DNA of 34,472 nt, taken from a virus. The stretch spans positions 1 through 34,472 of the IMG/VR virus record IMGVR_UViG_3300046028_000173. One strand, 5' to 3'. Position 1 is the stretch's first letter, and each line of letters opens with the position of its first letter. Positions 7,262-14,893 of this stretch are shown here, piece by piece. The position numbers were made by a program, and so were the translations under genes. The notes below the pieces were generated by a model that was not told where the DNA came from, did no database searches, and saw only the letters and a list, made by a program, of their open reading frames with translations.

Positions 7262-9288
7262 TATTTCAATTCCGAAGTGATGCGATCAAGAAACGCTTTC
7301 TCCATCTTATCCGACATCTGCATCTCAACAATCTTAGATTTGTTCTTAATGTCAGCCTCTTTGAGCATCAACTCAGCAATCTTTACCCGCTTGTCAAACT
7401 CAGCAGGCTCTCCACCCGTAGGAAGGTTCTTGGTTGTACTAGAAAGCACCTTAGCCTGTAGTTCTTGAGGCATCAATTGCGCTTCAGTCATCAATTTTTG
7501 CGCTTCAGCACGATTTTGCTCTGCTTGGGTAGTCTGAACAGCGATCTGAGCTTGAGCAGACTGCATAGCCAACTGAGCCTGTGCTTGTTGCATCTGTTGT
7601 GCTTGTGGATCAGGCTTAGACATCTCATCCAACATCTGAATCAACTCATATCTGTTAGACAAAGATGAGTTAGCCATGATTCCTTTAAGAATAACAGGCA
7701 AAACAGGTGTATTTGGGCCAAGAGTCTGAAGTAAGGAGATGAACTGTTGTTGTTCATGCTCACGAGCGATGATCCCTAAAGCAGCAGTCGGGATAAACTT
7801 CATGTCAACAGTAGGATACCTTTCAGGGTCGAACTGCATATACCGAAAGGCAGCCTTGTTGATGAAAGGAATCAAGAAATCCTCTTGAAAGTTCACCAAT
7901 GTACGCTTGTACTTCTTGATAATAGAAGCCACAGCCATCGAGATGCCACCTTGATTGGAGTCCCTAGACACAGCAGACACCATTCCCTGTGAATCAAGAG
8001 TACCAGTAGCCTGTAAAAGCATTCTCTCGAACTCTTTAGCAGTTGTTATGTTCCCAGAATCGGTATTTCCGAACTTGAAGGGGAACAAAATCTCTGCGGG
8101 ATTGCCGTTTGTCAGGATTGCCTTGCCTGGTTTTACTTCAAACTTAGCACCTCGTGGAAGTCTTGTGGCATCCATTGCAATCATAGGACTTGTAGTCAAC
8201 GCCAGAGAGTCCAAATGTGAACGAATCTGAGCGTCAATAGCCTTTTGAGAGTTGTAAGCCTTCTCTACAGTACCTCTACCTAATAGTCGATTAGGAACTG
8301 TATCGTCTTGATAAGCCAGAATTGGCCTATCTTTCATCATGTACGGGTTCTTTTCTGCTTTCAAAAGAACACCATCGTTAGCGATAACGATAATAGCCTC
8401 TACCAAGTCAGAATAGTCATCTTGGATAGAGTCTTCAGGGAACAAGTCTTCTACTTCTTCCTCATTCTCTAGTTGCTCGATGTACTCTCTAGGGACTAAG
8501 CCGTAGTAAGTTAAAAGTTTAACTTTATCGTCTTGGAATTGGCTAACCTCTTGGGTAGGCTCTAAGTCTGTGTCTTCTGAGTCAGTACCGATAGCTACCT
8601 TACGATAGATACCTTCTTCCTGACCTTTAACGATCTTGTGGATAGAGACATACTTCTCAACAGCCACACCCATACAGTCATCAATAGAAGTCCCATTAGG
8701 GTCGAACAAGAAGTTCTTAGGGTTAACAGGAACAATCTTGACTGCAATCCTGTCTTTTTCCATCACACCAATGGCGGCTTGACCGACTTGACCAGGTATT
8801 GGTTGGGTAGAAGGAACGTAAATCTTCTCTGTTTTGACAACAATCTCACCAATGCCAGTACCATAGATTTCTGCCATCAGCTCAATCTGGTCAATCGACT
8901 TCCTGATCTTGTCTACTTTGAAGTCTTCCATCAGTTGAGCCTTGATAGCGGCTACATCCAATGGATTATTATTAACATCACGAATATCGTCAGCAATGTC
9001 AAAGAACTCGCCCTGACCAAAGATAGCCTCAATGATCTCAGCGTGACGAGTTTCTACGGCTTGTTGTGTAGCGGGGGTAACGATTCGGCTTCTCTCGGAG
9101 TCACGGGTCTTGTCTTGGATGTCCCACTCACCCGTAAAGATGCGCTCGTACTCTTGCCACTCGGAAAGAAAATTGACATTCCTATAATCACGCCACCTGT
9201 CACAGTGATTGACGACAAAGGCTACAAGCTCTTTATCAGACTCAGTCGGCTCTTGAAATTTATTTCGGGTGATGTCATCCATCTTCAA
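7261..9288 (-). CDS. Portal protein
   Basis: This 675-aa protein has the size and order expected for a podovirus portal (head-tail connector). The N-terminal region has FLSEWQEYERIFTGEWD and the body RDSERSRIVTPATQQAVETR, typical of P22/T7-type portals. The C-terminal ~100 residues are Gln/Ala-rich and helical (QQMQQAQAQLAMQSAQAQIA), as in long-barrel portals. It lies next to TerL and upstream of scaffold and capsid. The portal forms the dodecameric ring through which DNA is packaged and ejected. Start and stop overlap both neighbours (ATGA and TAATG). Confidence 0.9.
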   Translation of the reverse strand: MKMDDITRNKFQEPTESDKELVAFVVNHCDRWRDYRNVNFLSEWQEYERIFTGEWDIQDKTRDSERSRIVTPATQQAVETRHAEIIEAIFGQGEFFDIADDIRDVNNNPLDVAAIKAQLMEDFKVDKIRKSIDQIELMAEIYGTGIGEIVVKTEKIYVPSTQPIPGQVGQAAIGVMEKDRIAVKIVPVNPKNFLFDPNGTSIDDCMGVAVEKYVSIHKIVKGQEEGIYRKVAIGTDSEDTDLEPTQEVSQFQDDKVKLLTYYGLVPREYIEQLENEEEVEDLFPEDSIQDDYSDLVEAIIVIANDGVLLKAEKNPYMMKDRPILAYQDDTVPNRLLGRGTVEKAYNSQKAIDAQIRSHLDSLALTTSPMIAMDATRLPRGAKFEVKPGKAILTNGNPAEILFPFKFGNTDSGNITTAKEFERMLLQATGTLDSQGMVSAVSRDSNQGGISMAVASIIKKYKRTLVNFQEDFLIPFINKAAFRYMQFDPERYPTVDMKFIPTAALGIIAREHEQQQFISLLQTLGPNTPVLPVILKGIMANSSLSNRYELIQMLDEMSKPDPQAQQMQQAQAQLAMQSAQAQIAVQTTQAEQNRAEAQKLMTEAQLMPQELQAKVLSSTTKNLPTGGEPAEFDKRVKIAELMLKEADIKNKSKIVEMQMSDKMEKAFLDRITSELK

Positions 9289-9806
9289 ACCTCGTAGTAG
9301 TTTGTCTTTCGCTCGTTCTCAAAAGCGGTAATTACTCTTAGGTTGCTAGGAACATGCAGGCCACTAACAATTTTCCCATGTAATGGAATTATATGGTCAA
9401 CGTGCCATTTTTCGCCACTTTCTTTAGTTCGCATGGCGGCAAGTTGATAGTAACAGTTTATTTTCAATAAATCAAAATCTGTCAACCACTTGGGAGTTCT
9501 GTTCTTTTTGCCCAATTGCCGTCTAATTTGATTGGCAGTATATGTTGGTCTGTTCTTCAGTTTGTATTCTGATGCGTATGACCTAGTAATATTTCTATTC
9601 TTTGCCCGCCACAGTTGAGTATTTGCCTTACGTTCTTCCTTTTTTTCAACAGGAATACTTTGGAAATACTTGGCGCAACCTTCAATACGGCAGGTTTTGC
9701 ATTGATATTGCAGGCCATCTTTATTTGACTTATTCTTTTGAAAGTCAGATAAAAGTTTATCAACCTTGCATTTTGAGCATTTTTTCAAATCAAACACCTG
9801 AGACAA
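9285..9806 (-). CDS. HNH endonuclease between TerL and portal
   Basis: This 173-aa protein has two N-terminal CxxC pairs (C10/C13 and C36/C39), probably a zinc finger, and a C-terminal HNH nuclease motif: WHVDHIIPL (H135, D137, H138), then N155 and N164 in VPSNLRVITAFENERKTN. The middle is basic and helical. It overlaps TerL by 17 bases and the portal gene by an ATGA, so it is woven into the packaging operon. Two readings are possible: a free-standing homing endonuclease, or an HNH protein that aids the terminase, as known for several phages with HNH genes beside terminase. Sequence alone does not decide. Confidence 0.88.
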   Translation of the reverse strand: MSQVFDLKKCSKCKVDKLLSDFQKNKSNKDGLQYQCKTCRIEGCAKYFQSIPVEKKEERKANTQLWRAKNRNITRSYASEYKLKNRPTYTANQIRRQLGKKNRTPKWLTDFDLLKINCYYQLAAMRTKESGEKWHVDHIIPLHGKIVSGLHVPSNLRVITAFENERKTNYYEV

Positions 9807-11049
9807 TATCTATGGGCTGCCACTCATCATCCTCATCTTCCTGAAAATAAGATGTAACAGCTAGTTGATCGACATAGGAAAGAGCGTCCGGCAAATCATC
9901 GTGAACTCCCTGTGCGGGAAACATTAGAAGTTGGTCAACAAAATCATCCCAATTTTCTTCCGAATTAAGCGTGATTCTGCCATGTTCAAACCTTCCTTGC
10001 AATGCCCAGATTATTCTATCTGCTTTTTTCCTATTCCCATGCGTTAAATCAATAATATGGGCATAGATGTTACTTTTTCTCATTAAGTCGCTTAAATAGG
10101 GCAAAACAGCGTTCTTCAGTGCTCCCCTCTCAATCCCGATACTCAAAGGCTTGTAGTCCCGAATAGCCATCAAGATGTTCACAGCAGTCGTCCGAATATC
10201 CCATCTTCCGTGGATGATCTTCTCAACAAACCACTTCCCATCCTCTGTTACATACACTACGCAGATAGCGGACTCATCCAATCTCTTCTTAGCGTTGCCC
10301 GCCTGTTTAGCAACTTCCTCGAACCCCGCTAGGTCAACAGAGATATAGAACGACCCCTTATTAGGTCTTTCACCAAACTTAATCCATTCTTCTTTAAAAA
10401 CGTCCGATCCCGCATTGGAGAAGGAAGCCATAAACTCTTGTTTAAAAGCAAAGGTACTCAGGGTCTTCTTAGCACTTTCTATCTCAGATGGGTCGATCAA
10501 AGGGTTATCAGCAGTGGTAAAGTGCCAACTCTTCCAATCAGAGTCCTCTCCACTCTCACCTAGCTTAAAGGTGTCGTGAAACCAGTTCCTTCCCTTTGGA
10601 GTGCCAATAAACAAGGCTCTACCCTTCTTGTCTGACAGAGAAGCCCGTATAACCTGTTCCCAAGCCTCTGGTTTAATGTCGGCTACCTCGTCTAGTACAG
10701 CGTAAGTTAAAGAGACTCCACGTAGCGTATCAGGTCTATCCGCACCACGGACGTAGATACGGGCGCCATTGATTAGGGTTATATCCAAATTGTTAACGTG
10801 ACTGTTTTGGATCACATCACGGCCAAGGTCTAAAAGCAAATCCCAAATAATTTGCCGGCTTTGCCCCATGGTTGGGGAAACATACAGTACAGCAGAGCCA
10901 GGGGGGCAACGCAGTCCTTCAATCAACAACGTGATGGCAGCCATCCTCGACTTGCCACAGCGCCGGCCAGCTGCGACAACCTTGAACCTTGCCGTATCCT
11001 TGAACACTTGTTGTTGCCAAGGGAGAAGGGAAAAGTTAAGGTCAGCCAT
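9790..11049 (-). CDS. terL: Terminase large subunit
   Basis: This 419-aa protein has both terminase domains. ATPase: Walker A-like VAAGRRCGKS (K33), Walker B YAVLDEVADI (D120, E121) and the coupling motif FIGTPKG (147-153). RNase H-like nuclease: D239 in SVDLAG, E308 in IGIERG and D384/D385 in HDDLPDAL. The protein drives DNA into the prohead and cuts the concatemer. It starts inside the last codons of the small-subunit gene (8-base overlap). The length is usual for podovirus and headful-type large subunits. All key residues are present. Confidence 0.95.
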   Translation of the reverse strand: MADLNFSLLPWQQQVFKDTARFKVVAAGRRCGKSRMAAITLLIEGLRCPPGSAVLYVSPTMGQSRQIIWDLLLDLGRDVIQNSHVNNLDITLINGARIYVRGADRPDTLRGVSLTYAVLDEVADIKPEAWEQVIRASLSDKKGRALFIGTPKGRNWFHDTFKLGESGEDSDWKSWHFTTADNPLIDPSEIESAKKTLSTFAFKQEFMASFSNAGSDVFKEEWIKFGERPNKGSFYISVDLAGFEEVAKQAGNAKKRLDESAICVVYVTEDGKWFVEKIIHGRWDIRTTAVNILMAIRDYKPLSIGIERGALKNAVLPYLSDLMRKSNIYAHIIDLTHGNRKKADRIIWALQGRFEHGRITLNSEENWDDFVDQLLMFPAQGVHDDLPDALSYVDQLAVTSYFQEDEDDEWQPIDIVSGV

Positions 11050-11437
11050 ACTTTGCCTCTACATCTTCTGGGTCGTTGGGGTCGATTGTGTCAATAATGG
11101 TTGGACTTTCTCCCAAGCCAGTGATATTGATCGTAACTGCTGACCTCTGGCTCTTGTCTTTCTCGAACATACTTATGGGCAGTGTGCGGTCAATACACAT
11201 CTTGAGCGCTGCCATCTGGCCTGGGTGGTCATCGTTGAGCGCGATGTCAATCACCTTCTGCGCCACATCCTTGCCGCCAGACCGGATCATCAGCTCTTTA
11301 AGTTCCTTTAGGCGCTGTTGATCCGTCTTGGGCAATACCTTCGGTGGGTTGTTTGCATAACGCTGAATGGTCATCTTCACCGAACCCTTGGGGCGGCCAG
11401 GCTTCTTCTTCTCTTCAGTTGCAGGGGTGAATTCCAC
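11042..11437 (-). CDS. terS: Terminase small subunit (candidate)
   Basis: The product is 131 aa from the GTG at 11435-11437, preferred because AAAGGA lies about 6-7 bases upstream. A TTG at 11512 would add 25 residues but has no visible ribosome site. The N-terminus carries EEKKKPGRPKGSVKM, a basic DNA-binding-type stretch. The body has a helical segment RLKELKELMIRSGGKDVAQK and DDHPGQMAALKMCIDRTLPI, and the tail is acidic. This layout (GRPKG leader, helical oligomer, C-terminal tail) and the 8-base overlap with TerL fit a small terminase subunit that recognises phage DNA. No pac site was identified. Confidence 0.8.
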   Translation of the reverse strand: MEFTPATEEKKKPGRPKGSVKMTIQRYANNPPKVLPKTDQQRLKELKELMIRSGGKDVAQKVIDIALNDDHPGQMAALKMCIDRTLPISMFEKDKSQRSAVTINITGLGESPTIIDTIDPNDPEDVEAKYG

Positions 11438-11861
11438 TTTTTTCCTTTCGGGAAGATGGGTTTGGCCGATTGTAGTCCATTTCGCTTTTTCGGTGGGTGG
11501 GGGGTACCACAAATTTCACAGGCGACCGCTCACCCCCTCCCCCCCATGCAAACCGACCAAAACCAAGGGTTTTCCCGATTCTACTTTATACAACGACCAT
11601 TATGTTAAGTTGACTTAGGGTTATCCACAGATATTTTAATACTTTGTTGGTACTCGCCAAGTTATCAACAGGAAACTGTGGACAAGTTTAACAACACCCT
11701 TGTGGATAACTGGGTTCGGGTCGGGGAAGCTGGTCGGGAGAAAAAAGGGAAAGAGGCGGATGGTGCATTCCACGCATACCTGACCACCAAACTGCATACA
11801 AAACTGTATACACTTTTGTGTACCAAAAATTTGTGAGGAATAATCAAACCATCCAACCAGT
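11438..11861. other. Main non-coding region upstream of terminase genes
   Basis: These ~420 bases hold no convincing gene. They contain a C-run (11533-11547), the DnaA-box cluster (11621-11709), and a small perfect hairpin TACAC-TTTT-GTGTA (11809-11822). The leftward packaging and head operon must be transcribed through or from here. A TATAAA on the minus strand (11585-11590) is a possible -10, but no good -35 is at the right spacing. Confidence 0.6.
11621..11709. other. Cluster of four DnaA boxes: putative replication origin
   Basis: TTATCCACA at 11621-11629 is a perfect DnaA box, and TGTGGATAA at 11701-11709 is the same in reverse. Between them lie TTATCAACA (11662-11670, one mismatch) and TGTGGACAA (11677-11685, reverse, one mismatch). 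The order is two forward then two reverse within 89 bp. An AT-rich stretch (11630-11645) lies beside the first box. The boxes are seen; origin function or DnaA-controlled transcription is inferred. Confidence 0.7.
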
Positions 11862-12122
11862 TTAGGAATGCCCTTCAGACGCATCAAAACCCTCTGTATC
11901 GCTCTCAAACGCTTGGTCTGTACCATTGCCTACCTTTATGCAATCAAGGCTCTTATGCGGTCTAAAACCTTGAATCCATAAAAATGAATAAACTTCAAGC
12001 AAATGATGAAAGCCAGCCGACATATCGCCACGGCCTGCGTGAACCAAAATCTTTTTCTCTGCGGGTTTTAGAATGCGCTGAAAGTATTTTGAGTTTGGAT
12101 TAGCTGGTCTACCTACGGGCAT
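11862..12122 (-). CDS. Small DNA-binding-type protein (86 aa), unknown
   Basis: The start chosen is the ATG at 12120-12122 (MPVGRPANPNSKYFQRILKP), 5 bases after a GGGGG; a TTG four codons upstream is less likely. The product is 86 aa: a basic N-terminal half with a GRP core, then the aromatic segment LLEVYSFLWIQGF and an acidic C-terminal tail. It resembles no family I can name. It lies directly between the RusA-like gene and the DnaA-box region, so a regulator or replication accessory protein acting on the nearby origin would fit, but that is conjecture. Confidence 0.65.
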   Translation of the reverse strand: MPVGRPANPNSKYFQRILKPAEKKILVHAGRGDMSAGFHHLLEVYSFLWIQGFRPHKSLDCIKVGNGTDQAFESDTEGFDASEGHS

Positions 12123-12210
12123 AACAACCCCCAAAAAAAAGGGTACTCACGCCAAACGGCGCTTTCCCCGAATGTGCAGCAATAAATGGCAACTGCAAGC
12201 ACGCCATCAT
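12109..12210 (-). CDS. Possible 33-aa peptide gene
   Basis: An ATG at 12208-12210 overlaps the RusA-like gene stop as ATGA, the coupling used throughout this genome, and the frame runs 33 codons to the TAG at 12109-12111. The peptide MMACLQLPFIAAHSGKAPFG... has no recognisable feature. It overlaps the next start by 14 bases. An alternative is that this is simply an 84-base spacer with a small GCC/GGC hairpin and a T8 run. Confidence 0.25.
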   Translation of the reverse strand: MMACLQLPFIAAHSGKAPFGVSTLFFGGCYARR

Positions 12211-12554
12211 GTTATCACCTCAATCTCAACGGCGTACTCGCCGGCCTTGCCTGACCTCTGAAAATACTGCCAGTCCACCAGACTACTGCCATCATCCACG
12301 CCAAGCCAATCAGCCACACCATCCCTGACCGCCTTAAACCCAGACTGCAAGTTATCGCCATCAAGCCTTCTTGGTGCAATCCTCGTCAACACCACAGTGA
12401 CCGGCAAAACCTCCACACCAAAAGACTGAGCCACAGCTGCCAAACTCAACCGAGTCCTCGTTCTCTGATCCCTCGTCAACTTCGCTTTAGCCGCCCAATG
12501 CAATCTCATGTTCGCCACACTCACAATTTTCATGTTCATCCTGACCTCAATCAT
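12207..12554 (-). CDS. rusA: RusA-like Holliday junction resolvase
   Basis: This 115-aa protein matches the RusA family pattern: LDGDNLQSGFKAVRDGVADW gives D67, N68, K74 and D78, followed by the acidic pair D87/D88 in GVDDG. RusA enzymes act as dimers and cut four-way DNA junctions, here probably to clear recombination intermediates and branched concatemers before packaging. The length is close to the family norm of about 120 aa. The ATG at 12552-12554 has GGAG about 8 bases upstream. It lies between the repeat array and the terminase region, within the replication part of the leftward block. Confidence 0.85.
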   Translation of the reverse strand: MIEVRMNMKIVSVANMRLHWAAKAKLTRDQRTRTRLSLAAVAQSFGVEVLPVTVVLTRIAPRRLDGDNLQSGFKAVRDGVADWLGVDDGSSLVDWQYFQRSGKAGEYAVEIEVIT

Positions 12555-12598
12555 CAGTCAACTCCAATCTATCAAAACCACCTACCCAAAGTTCGGAT

Positions 12599-12887
12599 GT
12601 ACCGAACCCCTTTATGTACCGAACCTGGGTGTCCTATAAGGACACCCGGTACGTTTCGGTACACCGAAGGTGGGGTCACCCGGTACATTTCGGTACGTTT
12701 CGGTACATATCGGTACACGGTTCGGTACATTTGCCATGTACCGATGTACCGAACTCGGTACATTTCGGTACACTTCGGTACATTTGGCTTGTAACAAAGT
12801 TACCATTTCGGTACGTTTCGGTACAATTCCATTGTAACTTTGTTTCATACTGGCTCATTTGGCTCTACTTTCGGTACAGTTCGGTAC
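12599..12887. repeat. Array of 18 CGGTAC/GTACCG repeats with 10-bp phasing (iteron-like)
   Basis: CGGTAC starts at 12647, 12657, 12681, 12691, 12701, 12711, 12723, 12756, 12766, 12776, 12809, 12819, 12872 and 12882; GTACCG starts at 12599, 12616, 12738 and 12746. Nine successive pairs are exactly 10 bp apart, one helical turn, with consensus TTTCGGTAC(A/G). The array covers the last codons of the primase-helicase gene and the 290-base gap before the RusA-like gene. It looks like a cooperative protein-binding array such as plasmid iterons. It is not a CRISPR: there are no spacers and the unit is too short. Confidence 0.9.
12627..12647. repeat. Perfect 9-bp hairpin inside the repeat array
   Basis: GGGTGTCCT (12627-12635), loop ATA, then AGGACACCC (12639-12647). 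It is flanked by GTACCG at 12616 and CGGTAC at 12647, so the whole block is nearly two-fold symmetric. Neither strand has a T-run after it, so it is not an ordinary terminator. Cruciform, primase recognition or strand-initiation roles are possible (inference). Confidence 0.8.
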
Positions 12888-14893
12888 ATACCAGCATTCT
12901 CAAAAACCATGGATTTCTTGGTCAAAGCATCCAAACACTCCTTGAATCTGCGTGAATTCAGACCATGGCTCTTGGCGCTTTCACGCCATTCATCGTAATC
13001 CACCATGGCAGCAAACCCTTCAATTCCATCACTGGTTCGCTTGGCTTCGATAGACACCAAAGAGTTAAGTGCAATGCGTTGATTACCCGATAAAAGCGCC
13101 CGTTTTTGGATATTACCCATCAGGCCGGAGATGTCCACCGCCGTAAGGTATGCACCCCGAACTGGCGCTCCATTCTTATCTTGGATCGGCAAATCAACCT
13201 GAGTGATCTGAAAGTTCTTTGGTGCAGGCATCTCTGCATCTTTCATCTTCTTGGACTCAAAGGCTATGGTCTTTGTGCCCGCATCCAACTGGCAACGATA
13301 TTCCGCATCCAGTGCGCCCTTCAATGCCGTTGATCCCCGACTGCGATCCTTATCTGCCACGCCTGAGTGGTGCACCACCAGAACACAGCACTTCCATGGT
13401 TGCCGAAGATAAACATCCAGATGCTGAATAAACGCATTCATGTCCTGAGTGGAGTTCTCATCACCACCATGGTTACGCGCTAGAGTGTCAATGATGATCA
13501 TGCTTGGCACAGTCCCAGCTTGCGCTGACAGCTCCTTGATGCTCTCTGCCACCACTGCCGCCTCGGTTGCATCGTACAACTGCGCCGCACGATGGCTTTT
13601 GTACAATGGCGCACCATCAAGGCTTTGCCCATTGCCCAACTGCCACGCCTTGAACCGCCGAGCCAAGCCATTATGCCCTTCGCCGGCAATATAGAACACC
13701 GAGCCTTGCTTGACCTCATGGCCATGCCATGGACGGCCAGTGGCTACACAGCAAGCTATGTCGATGCTGACAAATGATTTACCACCGCCTGGATCACCGA
13801 ACACTTGTGCCAAGCTGTCGCTCTCAATGTAGTCATCCACAATCCAGTTAATCTGGCTAAGTTGCAAGTTATCTGCCCGAGTAAACTCAAACGCCAGTTT
13901 GTCTTTCATTGGCCCAGCTACGCGCTCAATCTGCTCTTTGACCGCATCTAGTCCTTGCAGGCAGTGCAGGTCATTGAAGTCTGTTGGTTTGTTGTCCACC
14001 ATGTCAGACTCCCCAAATGATGGGTACACAATCTCCCCAAAGACCAGAGCTGCCGCAGCCCTGCCCTTGGCAACACCAGGGTTGCCCTCGGTGAACTGGT
14101 CATTATCTGCGCCAATGATGATCTTGGAGCCTGGGAACATCTCCTTCGCGCTCTTGGCTACCTTGGCTAAGTTCCCACAATCAAACGCCACCAAGACTGT
14201 GTAGTCCGTTGCCTCATGGATCGATGCACATGTGGCAAAACCCTCACCAATGAACACAATCTTCCTATTGCCACGCAACTCATAAAAACCACCCTCAATC
14301 TTGCCGCCCTTCAAGAACCGCTTGTTGCCATCTGCATCAATGGTCTGATAACTCAGGATTTCGCCCGCTTGGTTGATCACAGGCACAACCAGTCTGCCTG
14401 CACGATCAATCTTGATCCCATGCGCTTGAATGTGCTTCCTGACAAGGTATGGATGGTCATCACTGGCATCTGCATACGTCCCAACCTCATCCTCTGCACG
14501 TTCGGCAGCCACCGCCTGCGAAGCCAGCCTGTCAGCTTCCTTCTTGGCCTTGACATCTGCTATCCACTTATCATGCTCAAAGCGCTCAGTAAACGACATT
14601 TGCCTGCCAGTATCTGCCACCCACTTGGCCTCAAACACTGGCTCTTTCCAACAGCCTGCAATGCCAACCGGCACTTTGCCACTGGTGTGCAAGATGTACC
14701 AACCATCCAATGCACCCTTCTTAGAAGAGATATGAGCCACCCTGTGTATCTCACCATCTGCCACAATCTGGTCTTTGATCACAAGTCCCGCAGCCTCGCA
14801 ATGACGGCGAAACCCCTCTTCTGGGTTGATCAGGTCTTGGCTCTCTGTGGCGGCCGCGAAGCCGTTGGGGAATATTGTTGTTAGGTTAGTCAT
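12845..14893 (-). CDS. Primase-helicase (TOPRIM plus RepA-like ATPase)
   Basis: This 682-aa protein joins two modules. Residues ~140-325 form a TOPRIM primase-type domain, with E217 in VFIGEGFATC and D263/D265 in IIGADND. Residues ~345-600 form a RecA-like ATPase of the RepA/AAA_25 kind, with Walker A GDPGGGKS (366-373), Walker B MIIIDT (D469) and VVHHSG (507-511). This is the phage's main replication protein, priming and unwinding DNA. I see no N-terminal zinc finger. The last ~14 codons run into the CGGTAC array (MYRTVPK), so coding and repeat sequence overlap. The start overlaps the methyltransferase stop by 4 bases. Confidence 0.9.
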   Translation of the reverse strand: MTNLTTIFPNGFAAATESQDLINPEEGFRRHCEAAGLVIKDQIVADGEIHRVAHISSKKGALDGWYILHTSGKVPVGIAGCWKEPVFEAKWVADTGRQMSFTERFEHDKWIADVKAKKEADRLASQAVAAERAEDEVGTYADASDDHPYLVRKHIQAHGIKIDRAGRLVVPVINQAGEILSYQTIDADGNKRFLKGGKIEGGFYELRGNRKIVFIGEGFATCASIHEATDYTVLVAFDCGNLAKVAKSAKEMFPGSKIIIGADNDQFTEGNPGVAKGRAAAALVFGEIVYPSFGESDMVDNKPTDFNDLHCLQGLDAVKEQIERVAGPMKDKLAFEFTRADNLQLSQINWIVDDYIESDSLAQVFGDPGGGKSFVSIDIACCVATGRPWHGHEVKQGSVFYIAGEGHNGLARRFKAWQLGNGQSLDGAPLYKSHRAAQLYDATEAAVVAESIKELSAQAGTVPSMIIIDTLARNHGGDENSTQDMNAFIQHLDVYLRQPWKCCVLVVHHSGVADKDRSRGSTALKGALDAEYRCQLDAGTKTIAFESKKMKDAEMPAPKNFQITQVDLPIQDKNGAPVRGAYLTAVDISGLMGNIQKRALLSGNQRIALNSLVSIEAKRTSDGIEGFAAMVDYDEWRESAKSHGLNSRRFKECLDALTKKSMVFENAGMYRTVPKVEPNEPV

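Noticed and set aside
8638-9297. Long rightward frame (219 aa) opposite the portal gene
   Set aside because: It is antisense to a clear portal gene and has no ribosome site or domain; the same applies to 14216-14884 opposite the primase-helicase, 18189-18704 opposite the SSB gene and 29574-30026 opposite the ejection-type gene.
11636-11926. Leftward 96-aa frame across the DnaA-box region
   Set aside because: It starts inside the 11862-12122 gene, has odd composition (Phe/Pro/Cys runs) and spans the origin-like sites; a chance frame is more likely.
12123-12206. Terminator from the GCC/GGC hairpin and T8 run on the minus strand
   Set aside because: The T-run is about 9 bases away from a 4-5 bp stem, too far and too weak for a normal intrinsic terminator.
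12627-12647. Intrinsic terminator
   Set aside because: The stem is strong but no T-run follows on either strand.
12599-12887. CRISPR array
   Set aside because: The repeats are only ~10 bp, abut each other, occur in both orientations, and have no unique spacers; there are no cas genes.
12498-12955. Several open frames on both strands through the repeat array (peptides rich in MYR, VPK, CTE)
   Set aside because: The 10-bp unit has no stop in any frame, so all frames stay open by chance and give 10-residue repeats. They overlap each other and lack ribosome sites.
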